Numbered from the stretch's first letter, positions 7,376 to 15,875 are shown. The stretch is 22,106 nucleotides of DNA from Rhodobacter sp. (GCA_013824055.1 PNNE01000455.1:1-22106), one strand, 5' to 3'. Numbers and translations are program-made. Notes: generated by a model from the sequence alone, not told the origin.

Positions 7376-9010
7376 TCAGTTCCCCGCGCTTTCCATCTTC
7401 CGGTGCGCGATCACCTGCTCCAGCCAGCCCTGTTCCATCTCGGGGACCGAGGACAGCAAGAGGTCGGTGTAATCGTCGAAAGGCGGAGTCAGCACGTCGG
7501 TCTTCTGTCCGTAGCGGACGACCGCGCCCTTGAACATCACCGCGATCTTGTCGGCGATGGCGCGCACGGTCGCCAGATCATGCGTGATGAACAGATAGGC
7601 CACCCCCGCCTCGGCCTGCAGGTTCAACAGAAGCTTCAGGATGCCGTCCGCCACCAGCGGGTCCAGCGCCGATGTCACCTCGTCGCAGATGATCAGCCTG
7701 GGGTTCGCCGCCAGCGCCCGGGCAATGCAGACGCGCTGCTTCTGGCCGCCTGACAATTCCGCCGGATACCTGCCGGCAAAGCCCTTGCCCATCTCGATCT
7801 GGTCCAGCAGCTCTTGCACCCGCTTGTCGCGCGCCTCGCCCTTCAGGCCGAAGTAGAACTCCAGCGGCCGCCCGATGATCGTGCCGACGGTCTGGCGCGG
7901 GTTCATCGCGGTGTCGGCCATCTGGTAGATCATCTGGATCTCGCGCAGATCGTCCTTCGTCCGCCCCGCGAGGTCGGCCGAAAGCTGGCGCCCGGCAAAG
8001 ACGATCCGCCCCGCCGATGGCGGCAACAGCCCGGTGATCGCCCGTGCCAGCGTCGACTTGCCCGACCCCGATTCCCCCACCACCGCCAGAGTCTGGCCCA
8101 CGGGCAGATCAACCGAGACGTTCTTCAACACGTCGAAAGTCGTCCCCCGATACCGTGCCGTCAGGTTCTGCACCTGCAGGATCGGCGGGGCGGGGGCCTT
8201 CTCGACATGTTCCAGCGACCGGACCGAGACCAGCGCGCGGGTATAGTCCTGCGTCGGGCGGTGGATGATCTGGCCGGTCTCGCCCAGTTCCACCATCCGG
8301 CCATGCCGCAGCACCATGATGTCGTCGGCGACCTGGGCCACCACGGCCAGGTCATGCGTGATGTAGAGGGCCGCGACCTTGGTGTCCCGGATCGCCTCCT
8401 TGATCGCGGCCAGCACGTCGATCTGGGTCGTCACGTCCAGCGCGGTCGTGGGTTCGTCGAAGATCACCAGGTCGGGCCTCGGGCAAAGCGCCATCGCGGT
8501 CATGCAGCGCTGCAACTGCCCGCCCGAGACCTGATGCGGATAGCGCTTGCCGATGGTTTCGGGGTTCGGCAGGCCCAGCTTGCGGAACAGGGCCACCGCC
8601 CGCGCCTCGGCCTCGGGCTTGGTCATCAGGCCATGCGACAGCGAGGACTCGATGACCTGCTCCGTGATCTGCTTGGCCGGGTTGAAACCGGCCGCCGCCG
8701 ATTGCGAGACATATGTCACCTCGCGCCCGCGCAGGGCCCGCAGCGCCTTTGCATCGGCCAGCCGGATTTCCCGCCCGTTCAGGTGGATCGTGCCCCCGGT
8801 CAGCCGCACTCCGCCGCGCCCGTAGGCCATTGCGGACAACCCGATGGTGGACTTCCCCGCGCCCGATTCTCCGATCAGGCCCAGCACGCGGCCCCGCTCC
8901 AGCGTCAGGTTCACCCCGTGCACCAGCGTCACCTGTTTCGGAGCCTCGCCCGGTGGGTAAGAGGTGGCCTCGATCACCAGGCCCTTGATCTGCAACAGGG
9001 GATCAGCCAC
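7376..9010 (-). CDS. peptide-type ABC transporter, fused double ATPase (DppD-DppF-like)
   Basis: A 544-aa protein with two complete ABC domains in tandem, the fused form of DppD/DppF or OppD/OppF. Domain 1 has Walker A GESGAGKST (47-55), signature SGGQLQR, Walker B LVIFDEPT and H-loop ITHDLA. Domain 2 repeats this with GESGSGKST, LSGGQKQR, LIICDEVT and ITHDLA. It energises the two permeases encoded just upstream. Two GTG codons sit side by side at the start (9013 and 9010). AGGAGG at 9017-9022 is only 3 nt from the first but 6 nt from the second, so 9010 is chosen. The start overlaps the permease stop by 8 nt. The second Walker B has Val in place of the usual Pro (DEVT), as is common in DppF-type domains. 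Confidence 0.95.
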   Translation of the reverse strand: MADPLLQIKGLVIEATSYPPGEAPKQVTLVHGVNLTLERGRVLGLIGESGAGKSTIGLSAMAYGRGGVRLTGGTIHLNGREIRLADAKALRALRGREVTYVSQSAAAGFNPAKQITEQVIESSLSHGLMTKPEAEARAVALFRKLGLPNPETIGKRYPHQVSGGQLQRCMTAMALCPRPDLVIFDEPTTALDVTTQIDVLAAIKEAIRDTKVAALYITHDLAVVAQVADDIMVLRHGRMVELGETGQIIHRPTQDYTRALVSVRSLEHVEKAPAPPILQVQNLTARYRGTTFDVLKNVSVDLPVGQTLAVVGESGSGKSTLARAITGLLPPSAGRIVFAGRQLSADLAGRTKDDLREIQMIYQMADTAMNPRQTVGTIIGRPLEFYFGLKGEARDKRVQELLDQIEMGKGFAGRYPAELSGGQKQRVCIARALAANPRLIICDEVTSALDPLVADGILKLLLNLQAEAGVAYLFITHDLATVRAIADKIAVMFKGAVVRYGQKTDVLTPPFDDYTDLLLSSVPEMEQGWLEQVIAHRKMESAGN

Positions 9011-9818
9011 CACGGCCTCCTTTCAGGCTGGAGGTCCGGGTCAGGATCCAGTCCGCGACCAGGTTCACGCTGATCGCCAGCGCGGCAATCGCGGCGGCAG
9101 GCAGCAGGGCGGCGGACTTGCCGTAGATCAGCCCGTCCTTGTTTTCCTTGACCATGCCGCCCCAGTCGGCCAGCGGCGGCTGCACCCCCAGGCCCAGGAA
9201 CGACAGGGTCGAGATGAACAGGACCGCAAAGATGAAGCGCAGGCCGAACTCGGCCACCAGCGGCGACAGGGCGTTGGGCAGGATTTCGCGGAAGATGATC
9301 CAGGACCCCTTCTCGCCCCGCAGTCTTGCGGCCTCGACGAAGTCCATCACCGTGATGTCCACGGCGACGGCGCGGCTCAGACGGAAGACGCGGGTCGAAT
9401 CCAGCACCCCCATCACCAGGATCAGTACGGTCAGGTTCAGCGGCAGCACCGACAGCACCACCAGCGCCACGATCAGCGAGGGCACCGCCATCACCAGATC
9501 GACGAGGCGCGACAGGACCTGGTCGATCCAGCCGCCCTTGACCGCGGCAAGGAACCCCAGGAAGGCCCCCAGCGAAAAGGCCAGCACCGACGAGGCCAGC
9601 GCCACGAAGATGGTGATCTGCGCGCCGTAGATCAGCCGCGAAAGGATGTCGCGGCCGATGGTGTCGGTGCCCAGCCAGAACTGCGCCGAAGGACCCTCCC
9701 ACTGGCCGCCGGAGACGTCGGTGATCGGGTAGGGCGCGATCCACTGCGCGAAGATCGCGACGAAGAGGAAGATGCAGGTCAGCACCAGTCCGATGAGGGC
9801 GGAAATGGGAATCCTCAT
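9003..9818 (-). CDS. peptide-type ABC transporter permease (DppC-like)
   Basis: The 271-aa inner-membrane protein begins with a transmembrane helix (residues about 7-27), then the family motif WLGTDTIGRDILSRLIYGA, then about five further helices. The cytoplasmic EAA loop, which contacts the ATPase, reads EAARLRGEKGSWIIFREILPN broken across its usual Gly. It pairs with the DppB-like permease to form the channel. ATG 9818 overlaps the previous stop as ATGA, a classic coupled junction. Upstream in this frame a long open stretch exists, but it is antisense-free overlap with the other permease and has no permease-like sequence. Confidence 0.94.
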   Translation of the reverse strand: MRIPISALIGLVLTCIFLFVAIFAQWIAPYPITDVSGGQWEGPSAQFWLGTDTIGRDILSRLIYGAQITIFVALASSVLAFSLGAFLGFLAAVKGGWIDQVLSRLVDLVMAVPSLIVALVVLSVLPLNLTVLILVMGVLDSTRVFRLSRAVAVDITVMDFVEAARLRGEKGSWIIFREILPNALSPLVAEFGLRFIFAVLFISTLSFLGLGVQPPLADWGGMVKENKDGLIYGKSAALLPAAAIAALAISVNLVADWILTRTSSLKGGRGG

Positions 9819-10771
9819 TTCGGGTGCCTCAGACGCGGGTTGGCCAGGATGCCGATGATGTCGGCCAGCATGTTCAGGAAGATGTAGACGGCCGCGAAGA
9901 TCAGGCCCACGGCCTGCACGACGGGCAGATCGCGCTTGGTGACGTGGTCGACCAGGTATTGCCCCAGCGCGTTGTAGCCGAAGACCACCTCGACCACGAC
10001 GACGCCGACGACCAGATAGGCCATGTTCAGCATCACGACACTGACGACCGGAGCGATGGCGTTCGGCAAGGCGTGCTTCCAGATCACCGTCATCGGGGAC
10101 AGACCCTTCAGCTCGGCCGTCTCGATATAGGCCGACTGCATGACATTCAGGATCGCCGCCCGCGTCATCCGCATCATGTGCGCCAGGACCACCAGGACCA
10201 GCACGATGACCGGCAGGGCGATCGCGTTCAGCTTGGCCCAGAAGCTCATGCCCGGAAAGACCATCGCCACGGGCTGAAAGATCGGGATCAGCTGGGTGAA
10301 GATGAAGATCACGAAATAGGCCGCGACGAATTCGGGCAGGCTGATCGTGGTCAGCGTGATCCCCGAGATCACCTTGTCCGGCCACTTCCCGGCGTGACGC
10401 GCGGCGATCAGGCCCAGCAGGATCGCCAGCGGCACCGAGATCGCGGCAGCGCAGCCGGCCAGGAACAGCGTGTTGCCCAGCCGCTGGCCGATGGATTGCG
10501 CGATGTCGGCACCATTGCTCAGAGCCGTGCCCAGGTCTCCGGTCAGGATGCCGCCCAGCCACTGGAAGTATCGCGTCAGCGGCGGCTCGTTCAGCCCCAT
10601 CCTTTCGCGCAGGTTCGCCAGCGCCTCGGGTGTCGCCTGCTGGCCCAGGATCGCCTGAGCGGTGTCGCCGGGCAGGGCCTCGACGCCAAGGAAGATCACC
10701 GCGGACACGGCCAGCAGCAGAAGGAGGCCCAGCGCAATGCGCTGGACCAGCAGCTTCAGGATCGGATGCAC
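9815..10771 (-). CDS. peptide-type ABC transporter permease (DppB-like)
   Basis: The 318-aa protein has the DppB/OppB layout. The N-terminal helix VQRIALGLLLLLAVSAVIF is followed by a periplasmic loop with LPGDTA, RMGLNEPPLTRYFQWL and GDLGTALSNG. About five helices follow, and the EAA loop lies around TAELKGLSPMTVIWKHALPN. It forms the membrane channel with the DppC-like subunit. The start is GTG at 10771, 10 nt after the solute-binding-protein stop, with only a weak GAGG-like ribosome site. This gene may therefore depend on translation of the upstream gene. There is no hairpin between the binding protein and the permease, unlike many transporter operons. Confidence 0.94.
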   Translation of the reverse strand: MHPILKLLVQRIALGLLLLLAVSAVIFLGVEALPGDTAQAILGQQATPEALANLRERMGLNEPPLTRYFQWLGGILTGDLGTALSNGADIAQSIGQRLGNTLFLAGCAAAISVPLAILLGLIAARHAGKWPDKVISGITLTTISLPEFVAAYFVIFIFTQLIPIFQPVAMVFPGMSFWAKLNAIALPVIVLVLVVLAHMMRMTRAAILNVMQSAYIETAELKGLSPMTVIWKHALPNAIAPVVSVVMLNMAYLVVGVVVVEVVFGYNALGQYLVDHVTKRDLPVVQAVGLIFAAVYIFLNMLADIIGILANPRLRHPK

Positions 10772-10781
10772 CGGGCCGGCC

Positions 10782-12380
10782 TCAGGCGTTCAGCCAGCAG
10801 CGGACATGCGCACGACCGTTCATCAGCTCGCCGTTCGGGTCATCGACCCAGCCGCCGATGCTGTCGCTTACGCCCGACACGAAGTCGTTGAACATCGGCA
10901 GGATCAGCCCACCCTCGTCGCGCAGGATCTGCGCCATTTCGGTGTACATGTCGCTGCGCTTGGCGGTGTCGAGTTCCCCGCGCGCGGCAAGCAGCAGCTC
11001 GTCGAACCTGGCGTTATTGAACCGGGTGTCGTTCCATTCGGCGGTCGAAAGATAGGCCGTGGAGTACATCTGGTCCTGCACCGGACGCCCACCCCAGTAG
11101 GACGCGCAGAACGGAGCCACGTTCCAGACGTTCGACCAGTAGCCGTCATCGGGCTCCAGCTTCACCTGCAGCGGAATGCCCGCCGCATTGGCGCTGGCGG
11201 CAAAGAGATTGGCCGCGTCCACGGCGCCGGGGAACGCACCCGCGGCCGTCGCCAGCACGATGGGGCTGCCGTCATGGCCTGACTTCGCATAGAATTCTGC
11301 CGCCTTGGCCGCGTCATACTCGCGCTGCTCGAACGTGTCCTGGAACAGGGGGTAGGCCGCGTTGATCGGAAAGTCGTTGCCCGGCTTGCCAAGCCCGCCC
11401 AGGATCTTTTCGACCAGCTCGCCCCGGTTGACCGCATATTTCAGCGCCATCCGCAGGTCGTTGTTGTCGAAGGGCGCCGTGTCGCAGTGCATGATGAAGA
11501 CATAGTGACCGCGGCCCGCGACGGCCCTGACCTGCACGCCCGACACGCCTTTCAGAAGCTCCACGATCTTCGGGTCGACCCGGTTGATCATGTGGACCTG
11601 GCCCGACTTCAGCGCCGCCGTCCGGGCGGTGTTGTCGTTGATCACCAGGATCTCGACCTCGTCGGCGTGACCGATGGTGGTGTCGAAGTAGTTCGCGTGT
11701 TTCTTGAAGGTGTGGCGCACCCCAGGCTCGTTCACGACCACCGAATAGGGCCCCGCGCCGATCCCCGCTGCCGGATTGTCCACGCCGCCGCCGGGCTGGA
11801 TGATCAGGTGATAATCCGCCATCAGGAAGGGCAGGTCGGCGTTGGCCGCGTTCAGCTTCAGCGTGACCATGTCACCTTCGGCCTTCATGTCGCTGATGCC
11901 CTGGACGATGCCCAAGGCGCCGGACTGCGACTTTTCGTCGGTGTGCCGCCGCAGCGTCGCCACCACGTCCTCGGCCGTGACCGTGCCGCCGCCGTGGTAT
12001 TCCACGCCCGCGCGGATCTTGAACTTCCACTCGGTCGCGTCGGGCGACGAGGAAATCTCTTCGGCGATCCGCGGGTCGATCGTCCCGTCGGGGTTCACGT
12101 CGCACAGCATCTCGCCCCAGGTCATGTTCACCTGGAACGGCACTTCCGAGGCTGCCAGCGCCGGATCAAGGCTGTTGGTGCTTTCGCCGCCCTGCATGCC
12201 GACGCGGATCACGCCGCCCTTCCTGGCCTCCTGGGCCTGCACGGCCTTGCCGAACAGCGCCGAGGCCAGGCCCGCCGACACGCCAAGGGCTGTCGTCCGC
12301 CCGACGAATTCGCGCCGGGTCATCCGGCCCTGCCTGGCCTGTGCCACCATCCAGTCAAGCTGGTTGTGCTTGTCGTTCAT
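10782..12380 (-). CDS. periplasmic solute-binding protein, family 5 (peptide/nickel type), Tat-exported
   Basis: The 532-aa protein captures the transported solute in the periplasm. The N-terminus carries a twin-arginine motif, TRREFVG (Arg22-Arg23), then a weakly hydrophobic stretch and a likely cleavage after VQA (residue 49). It should be folded before export. There is no lipobox. The mature protein has family-5 features, with RVGMQGG near the start, NSLDPAL, PDGTIDPRIAEE, WKFKIRAGVEYHGGGTVTAEDV and a long second lobe. ATG 12380 has AGGGAG about 8 nt upstream. A 101-nt gap separates it from the hydrolase, the largest gap between genes here apart from the phosphodiesterase junction, and could hold an internal promoter. 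The ligand is unknown; di- or oligopeptides are typical but many relatives bind other compounds. Confidence 0.93.
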   Translation of the reverse strand: MNDKHNQLDWMVAQARQGRMTRREFVGRTTALGVSAGLASALFGKAVQAQEARKGGVIRVGMQGGESTNSLDPALAASEVPFQVNMTWGEMLCDVNPDGTIDPRIAEEISSSPDATEWKFKIRAGVEYHGGGTVTAEDVVATLRRHTDEKSQSGALGIVQGISDMKAEGDMVTLKLNAANADLPFLMADYHLIIQPGGGVDNPAAGIGAGPYSVVVNEPGVRHTFKKHANYFDTTIGHADEVEILVINDNTARTAALKSGQVHMINRVDPKIVELLKGVSGVQVRAVAGRGHYVFIMHCDTAPFDNNDLRMALKYAVNRGELVEKILGGLGKPGNDFPINAAYPLFQDTFEQREYDAAKAAEFYAKSGHDGSPIVLATAAGAFPGAVDAANLFAASANAAGIPLQVKLEPDDGYWSNVWNVAPFCASYWGGRPVQDQMYSTAYLSTAEWNDTRFNNARFDELLLAARGELDTAKRSDMYTEMAQILRDEGGLILPMFNDFVSGVSDSIGGWVDDPNGELMNGRAHVRCWLNA

Positions 12381-12398
12381 CGTCGTCTCCCTGATTGG

Positions 12399-12411
12399 CC
12401 CCGTTCCGGGG
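12399..12411 (-). other. small GC hairpin in the binding-protein leader
   Basis: CCCCG and CGGGG arms (5 bp) around TTC, 18 nt upstream of the solute-binding-protein ATG. It could affect mRNA stability or translation, but a stem this short may be chance in GC-rich DNA. Confidence 0.3.
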
Positions 12412-12434
12412 ATTCTTTTGTTGACTTGAGGATC

Positions 12435-12463
12435 AATAAACCGCGAACCGCCTCGTGCGACAA
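12435..12463 (-). promoter_or_regulatory. possible promoter before the solute-binding-protein gene
   Basis: On the minus strand TTGTCG (12463-12458) and TTTATT (12440-12435) are 17 nt apart and lie about 55 nt before the ATG. The spacing is ideal, but the -10 is only a partial match to TATAAT. It would let the binding protein be expressed above the hydrolase gene. Confidence 0.3.
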
Positions 12464-12481
12464 ACGATTTCTCGCGCGCCG

Positions 12482-14470
12482 TCACACAAAGTCTCGTGCA
12501 ACCTGCTCGTCCCAGTCGCGCTGGAAAACGACTGTTTCGCCCTCCCAGGCGGTCAGGGTTGCCTGCATCCGCAGATGCGTGGCCGTCGCGGTCATCACCG
12601 TCTCGGCCCTGGTCCTGACCCGCCAGTCGCCGCGCGACAGGCGCTGCTCCCAGGCGATCTCGGCCCGCGCGGACAGCGGGTCGGCTCCGATCTCCCAACG
12701 CTCGGTCGCATGCTCGCCGGGGATCAGCCCATGCGTCAGGTTCTCGACCTCGCCCAGATCGTCCTCGACCAGCAGCGCATGGGTCCCCGCGATCAGGTCG
12801 GTCTCGATCTTGCGGCTGGCCGACCCGACCCGCAGCATCCGGTGCTTCCACGGCGCGGCCGTCTCGGCGGGTGGCGGCACCCATTCCGCGCCCGTCCCCT
12901 GATGCACCGGCAAGTCCAGACTAGCCTGGCCGAGCGTCAGCGTCGCGGCCTCTGGGCTGGGCCAGACAAAGGGCCAGTAGGTCGTCGACAGCGCCAGCCG
13001 CAGCTTGTGCCCCGCCGCGACGCGATAGCCCATCTGGTCCAGAGACAGGACAATATCCTCGGGCACGCCCGGCACCATCGGTTCCGGGGCCTCGCTGCCG
13101 TGGCGGTGGCACAGGTTCAGGATGCCATGCGCGATGCGCACCGAGGACCCGTCCGGCGCCACGTCGCAGAGCCGCGCCACCAGGAACGCCAGCGGCTTGT
13201 CCGACGCCAGCCGCAACGAAAGCTTCGCAGCCCCCAGCAGCTCCAGCGGCTCGGCCAACCGGGCCCCGTCGAAACAGACCGACAGCGCATCATCCGTGCG
13301 CTGGTCGCCTGCCATCTCGGCGTTCAGGCCCATCGGAAAGAACTCGCCCGCCAGCATCCCCAGATGCTGCGGCGTGCAGACGCTGGCCGACAGCGGCCCC
13401 GCCACCCCCAGCCCCGCGTCCGAGACCTGCAGCACCCGCCGTGACACCCGAGGCGTCGGCCACTGCGCTTCGGCAATCCAGTGCCCGTCGCGGTGGTCCG
13501 CGCTTGGGTTCGGCGGCGCGGACTGCAGCATGTAGGCGCGGAACGCCGGATCATCCCCGGCCCCGTTCTCCACCCCCTTCAACCAGCGATCCCACCAGCG
13601 GATCGCCAGTTGCAGAAAGCCGATCCTGGGCCCCGGCACGGCCGTATGCGGATACTGGTGCACCCAGGGTCCGATGATCCCCTGCACCGGCCCGCGCGCA
13701 TTCTCCATCAGCTTGGCGACGGTGTTCATGTAATTGTCGTTCCAGCCGCCGAAGGACAGGATCGGCACGGTCATCCGGTCCCAGTCCTCGCAGATCGACC
13801 CGTGCTTCCAGTAGGCGTCCCGCGTCTGGTGGCTGGCCCAGGCCGGCGCATGGAACGGCTGGTTCTGCAACCGGTTCAGCCAGGTCTCGCGCCAGCCGTC
13901 GTGCAGAAGGGGATCGCCGGGACGCGAGGAGTAGCTCAGCATCACCGCGCCCCAGCCGAAGTTTTCCCCCAGCAGCGCGCCGCCCTTGAAGTGGATGTCG
14001 TCGGCAAAGCGGTCAGTGGTGGAATAGACCGAGATCACCGCCTTCAGCGCCGGCGGTTGCAGGAAGGCCGTCTGCAGGCAGTTGAACCCGCCCCAGCTCT
14101 TGCCCATCATCCCGACAGTCCCGCTGCACCAGTCCTGCCTGGCCAGCCAGGCGATCACGTCGCAGGCATCCTGCAACTCCTGGGCCGAATACTCGTCCTC
14201 CATCAGCCCGCCGCTGTCGCCATTTCCGCGGATGTCGACCCGGACGCAGGCATAGCCGTGCCCGGCGACATAAGGGTGCATGAGTTCATCGCGGGGCAGG
14301 GTCCCGTCGCGCTTGCGGTAGGGGATGTATTCCAGCACGGCCGGAACCGGGCGAGTGGCGGCATCGGCGGGCATCCAGACCCGGGCCGACAGCCTGGTGC
14401 CATCCGGCATCGGGATCGACAGATCCTCGATCTCGGTGATCGCATGGGGAAAGCTTGAGCGGATCGTCAC
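12482..14470 (-). CDS. CocE/NonD-family serine hydrolase (X-Pro dipeptidyl-peptidase-like)
   Basis: The 662-aa protein has the alpha/beta-hydrolase core and C-terminal jelly-roll typical of cocaine esterase, glutaryl-7-ACA acylase and X-Pro dipeptidyl-peptidase. The likely triad is Ser125 in GKSWGG, Asp245 in GGWNDNY and His271 in GPWVHQYPH. The oxyanion-region motif RVDIRGNGDSGG precedes it. The positions match the spacing known for CocE. There is no signal peptide, so it should act in the cytoplasm on imported ester or amide substrates. The start is GTG at 14470 because GGAGG lies 6 nt upstream; an in-frame TTG at 14512 has no ribosome site. It is the first gene of the transporter cluster. 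Bond specificity (ester, amide or X-Pro peptide) cannot be told from sequence. Confidence 0.88.
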   Translation of the reverse strand: MTIRSSFPHAITEIEDLSIPMPDGTRLSARVWMPADAATRPVPAVLEYIPYRKRDGTLPRDELMHPYVAGHGYACVRVDIRGNGDSGGLMEDEYSAQELQDACDVIAWLARQDWCSGTVGMMGKSWGGFNCLQTAFLQPPALKAVISVYSTTDRFADDIHFKGGALLGENFGWGAVMLSYSSRPGDPLLHDGWRETWLNRLQNQPFHAPAWASHQTRDAYWKHGSICEDWDRMTVPILSFGGWNDNYMNTVAKLMENARGPVQGIIGPWVHQYPHTAVPGPRIGFLQLAIRWWDRWLKGVENGAGDDPAFRAYMLQSAPPNPSADHRDGHWIAEAQWPTPRVSRRVLQVSDAGLGVAGPLSASVCTPQHLGMLAGEFFPMGLNAEMAGDQRTDDALSVCFDGARLAEPLELLGAAKLSLRLASDKPLAFLVARLCDVAPDGSSVRIAHGILNLCHRHGSEAPEPMVPGVPEDIVLSLDQMGYRVAAGHKLRLALSTTYWPFVWPSPEAATLTLGQASLDLPVHQGTGAEWVPPPAETAAPWKHRMLRVGSASRKIETDLIAGTHALLVEDDLGEVENLTHGLIPGEHATERWEIGADPLSARAEIAWEQRLSRGDWRVRTRAETVMTATATHLRMQATLTAWEGETVVFQRDWDEQVARDFV

Positions 14471-14804
14471 GAGGGCCCTCCGATTCTCTTGGCTCCATCG
14501 GATATTGACCAATCGTGCAATTCAAGAGCCTTGATCGCCCTTTGAAGCCCGGAACCGCTGCTGGACCTGCGCGCCTCCCTCCCCCCTCTGTGGGGGAGGG
14601 CTGGGGTGGGGGGCTTCCAATCGGCGCCAGCAGAGATTGACAGATCCTGAACGGTCACGGGCAAGCCGCTGATTGCTATGGGATATCAGACATTCCCCGC
14701 CCTGGGCAGGCACGCCTGTTCACCCCCGCACAGCCTCCGCGCGGCCAGATCGGGATGCAATTCCGCACTCCGGGGTCTACCTTCCTTTGCAAAGGAGACA
14801 TCCC
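14471..14804. other. 334-nt divergent spacer between hydrolase cluster and pirin gene
   Basis: No gene is visible. On the minus strand TTGAAT (14525-14520) and TCCGAT (14502-14497) are 17 nt apart and could be a weak promoter for the hydrolase cluster. A 13-bp palindrome, TCAAG-AGC-CTTGA (14522-14534), overlaps that -35 and could be an operator. A GC-rich palindromic repeat lies in the middle. The pirin ribosome site AAAGGAG is at 14791-14797. Confidence 0.4.
14577..14600. repeat. REP-like GC-rich palindrome
   Basis: Perfect 9-bp arms, CCCTCCCCC and GGGGGAGGG, around a 6-nt loop. The palindrome is followed by CTGGGGTGGGGGG (14601-14613). This type of C-run/G-run intergenic palindrome recurs in many proteobacterial genomes as a dispersed repeat. 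Only one copy is in the window, so dispersal is not shown here. Confidence 0.55.
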
Positions 14805-15740
14805 ATGTGGAACCCGCTTCTCGACCCTTCCATCCCGATCGGAACCCAGGTCGACCAGATCGAGACCGTCATCGTCCCCCGCGCCCGCGACCTTGGCGGC
14901 TTCGAGGTGCGCCGCGCGCTGCCCTCGGCCCAGCGGCAGATGGTGGGGCCCTTCATCTTCTTCGACCAGATGGGCCCGGCCGAGTTCCTGACCGGCCAGG
15001 GCATCGACGTGCGTCCCCACCCCCACATCGGCCTGGGGACCGTCACCTACCTGCTGAAGGGCCGGATGCATCACCGTGACAGCCTTGGAACCGACCTCTG
15101 GATCGAACCCGGCGCGGTGAACTGGATGCTGGCGGGGCAGGGGATCACCCACTCGGAGCGGACCGACGGCGAGGCGCGGAAGGCCCCCCTCTCGCTCTTC
15201 GGCCTGCAGACCTGGCTTGCGCTGCCGAAGGACCGCGAGGAAGACGCCGCCGGCTTCGCCCATGTCGAACGCGCCGCCCTGCCGGAACTGGAAGGTGAGG
15301 GCAAACAGGTCCGGCTGATCCTCGGCACCGCCTGGGGCGAAAGGGTCGGCCTGGAAATGCCCTCCGAAGTCTTCTACGCCGACGCCCGCCTCGCCCCCGA
15401 TGCCTCGATCCCGCTCCCCGACGACCACGAGGACCGCGGCGTCTATATCCTGGAGGGCGAAGTCCATACTGGTGGCCAGACCTTCGAAGCCGGTCGGATG
15501 CTGGTCTTCCGCCCCGGCGACCGGGTTTCGGTCAAGGCCGGCCCGCAAGGCGCCAGGGTGATGCTGCTGGGCGGCGCCACGATGGACGGCCCCCGCTTCA
15601 TCTGGTGGAACTTCGTCGCCTCCAGCCGCGAGAAGATCGACGCCGCGCGCGAGGCCTGGCGGGCCGGTGACTGGATGCATGGTCGCTTCAAGCTGCCCCC
15701 GCATGACGACGGCGAGTTCATCCCGGCTCCCGATCGGTAA
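14805..15740 (+). CDS. pirin family protein (double cupin)
   Basis: The 311-aa protein is a pirin, a two-cupin iron protein; some bacterial members have quercetin 2,3-dioxygenase activity and others act as regulators. The N-terminal cupin keeps the metal ligands His72 and His74 (PHPHIGLGTVTYL), His116 and Glu118 (ITHSE). The C-terminal pirin domain includes RGVYILEGEV and VMLLGG and ends in the usual FKLPPHDDGEFIP. ATG 14805 has AAAGGAG about 7 nt upstream. The frame is open further 5', but that stretch has no pirin sequence. The gene stands alone between the divergent hydrolase cluster and a tRNA-Asp gene. The physiological substrate is unknown. Confidence 0.93.
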   Translation: MWNPLLDPSIPIGTQVDQIETVIVPRARDLGGFEVRRALPSAQRQMVGPFIFFDQMGPAEFLTGQGIDVRPHPHIGLGTVTYLLKGRMHHRDSLGTDLWIEPGAVNWMLAGQGITHSERTDGEARKAPLSLFGLQTWLALPKDREEDAAGFAHVERAALPELEGEGKQVRLILGTAWGERVGLEMPSEVFYADARLAPDASIPLPDDHEDRGVYILEGEVHTGGQTFEAGRMLVFRPGDRVSVKAGPQGARVMLLGGATMDGPRFIWWNFVASSREKIDAAREAWRAGDWMHGRFKLPPHDDGEFIPAPDR

Positions 15741-15758
15741 AATCCCGCGCTTCCCCCA

Positions 15759-15787
15759 TTGACGCCCCCGGGGGAAGCGTCTATCCC
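15759..15787 (+). promoter_or_regulatory. promoter of the first tRNA-Asp gene
   Basis: TTGACG (15759-15764), a 17-nt spacer and TATCCC (15782-15787) lie 11 nt before the mature 5' end. The second tRNA-Asp gene has the same -35, the same spacing and a similar -10, which supports both. The spacer holds a CCCCCGGGGG run. Confidence 0.7.
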
Positions 15788-15798
15788 GCCCTCCACGC

Positions 15799-15875
15799 GC
15801 GGTGGTAGCTCAGTTGGTTAGAGTACCGGCCTGTCACGCCGGGGGTCGCGGGTTCGAGCCCCGTCCACCGCGCCA
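15799..15875 (+). tRNA. tRNA-Asp (anticodon GTC)
   Basis: A 77-nt cloverleaf. The acceptor stem is GCGGTGG/CCACCGC with discriminator G and an encoded CCA (15873-15875). The anticodon stem is CCGGC/GCCGG around loop CTGTCAC, with anticodon GTC at 15833-15835. The T-loop is GGTTCGAGCC. It is identical to the second copy 374 bp downstream. Confidence 0.98.

Noticed and set aside
12421..12436. TTGAC...ATCAA as a second FNR box before the solute-binding-protein gene
   Set aside because: The half-sites are 6 nt apart; FNR needs 4.
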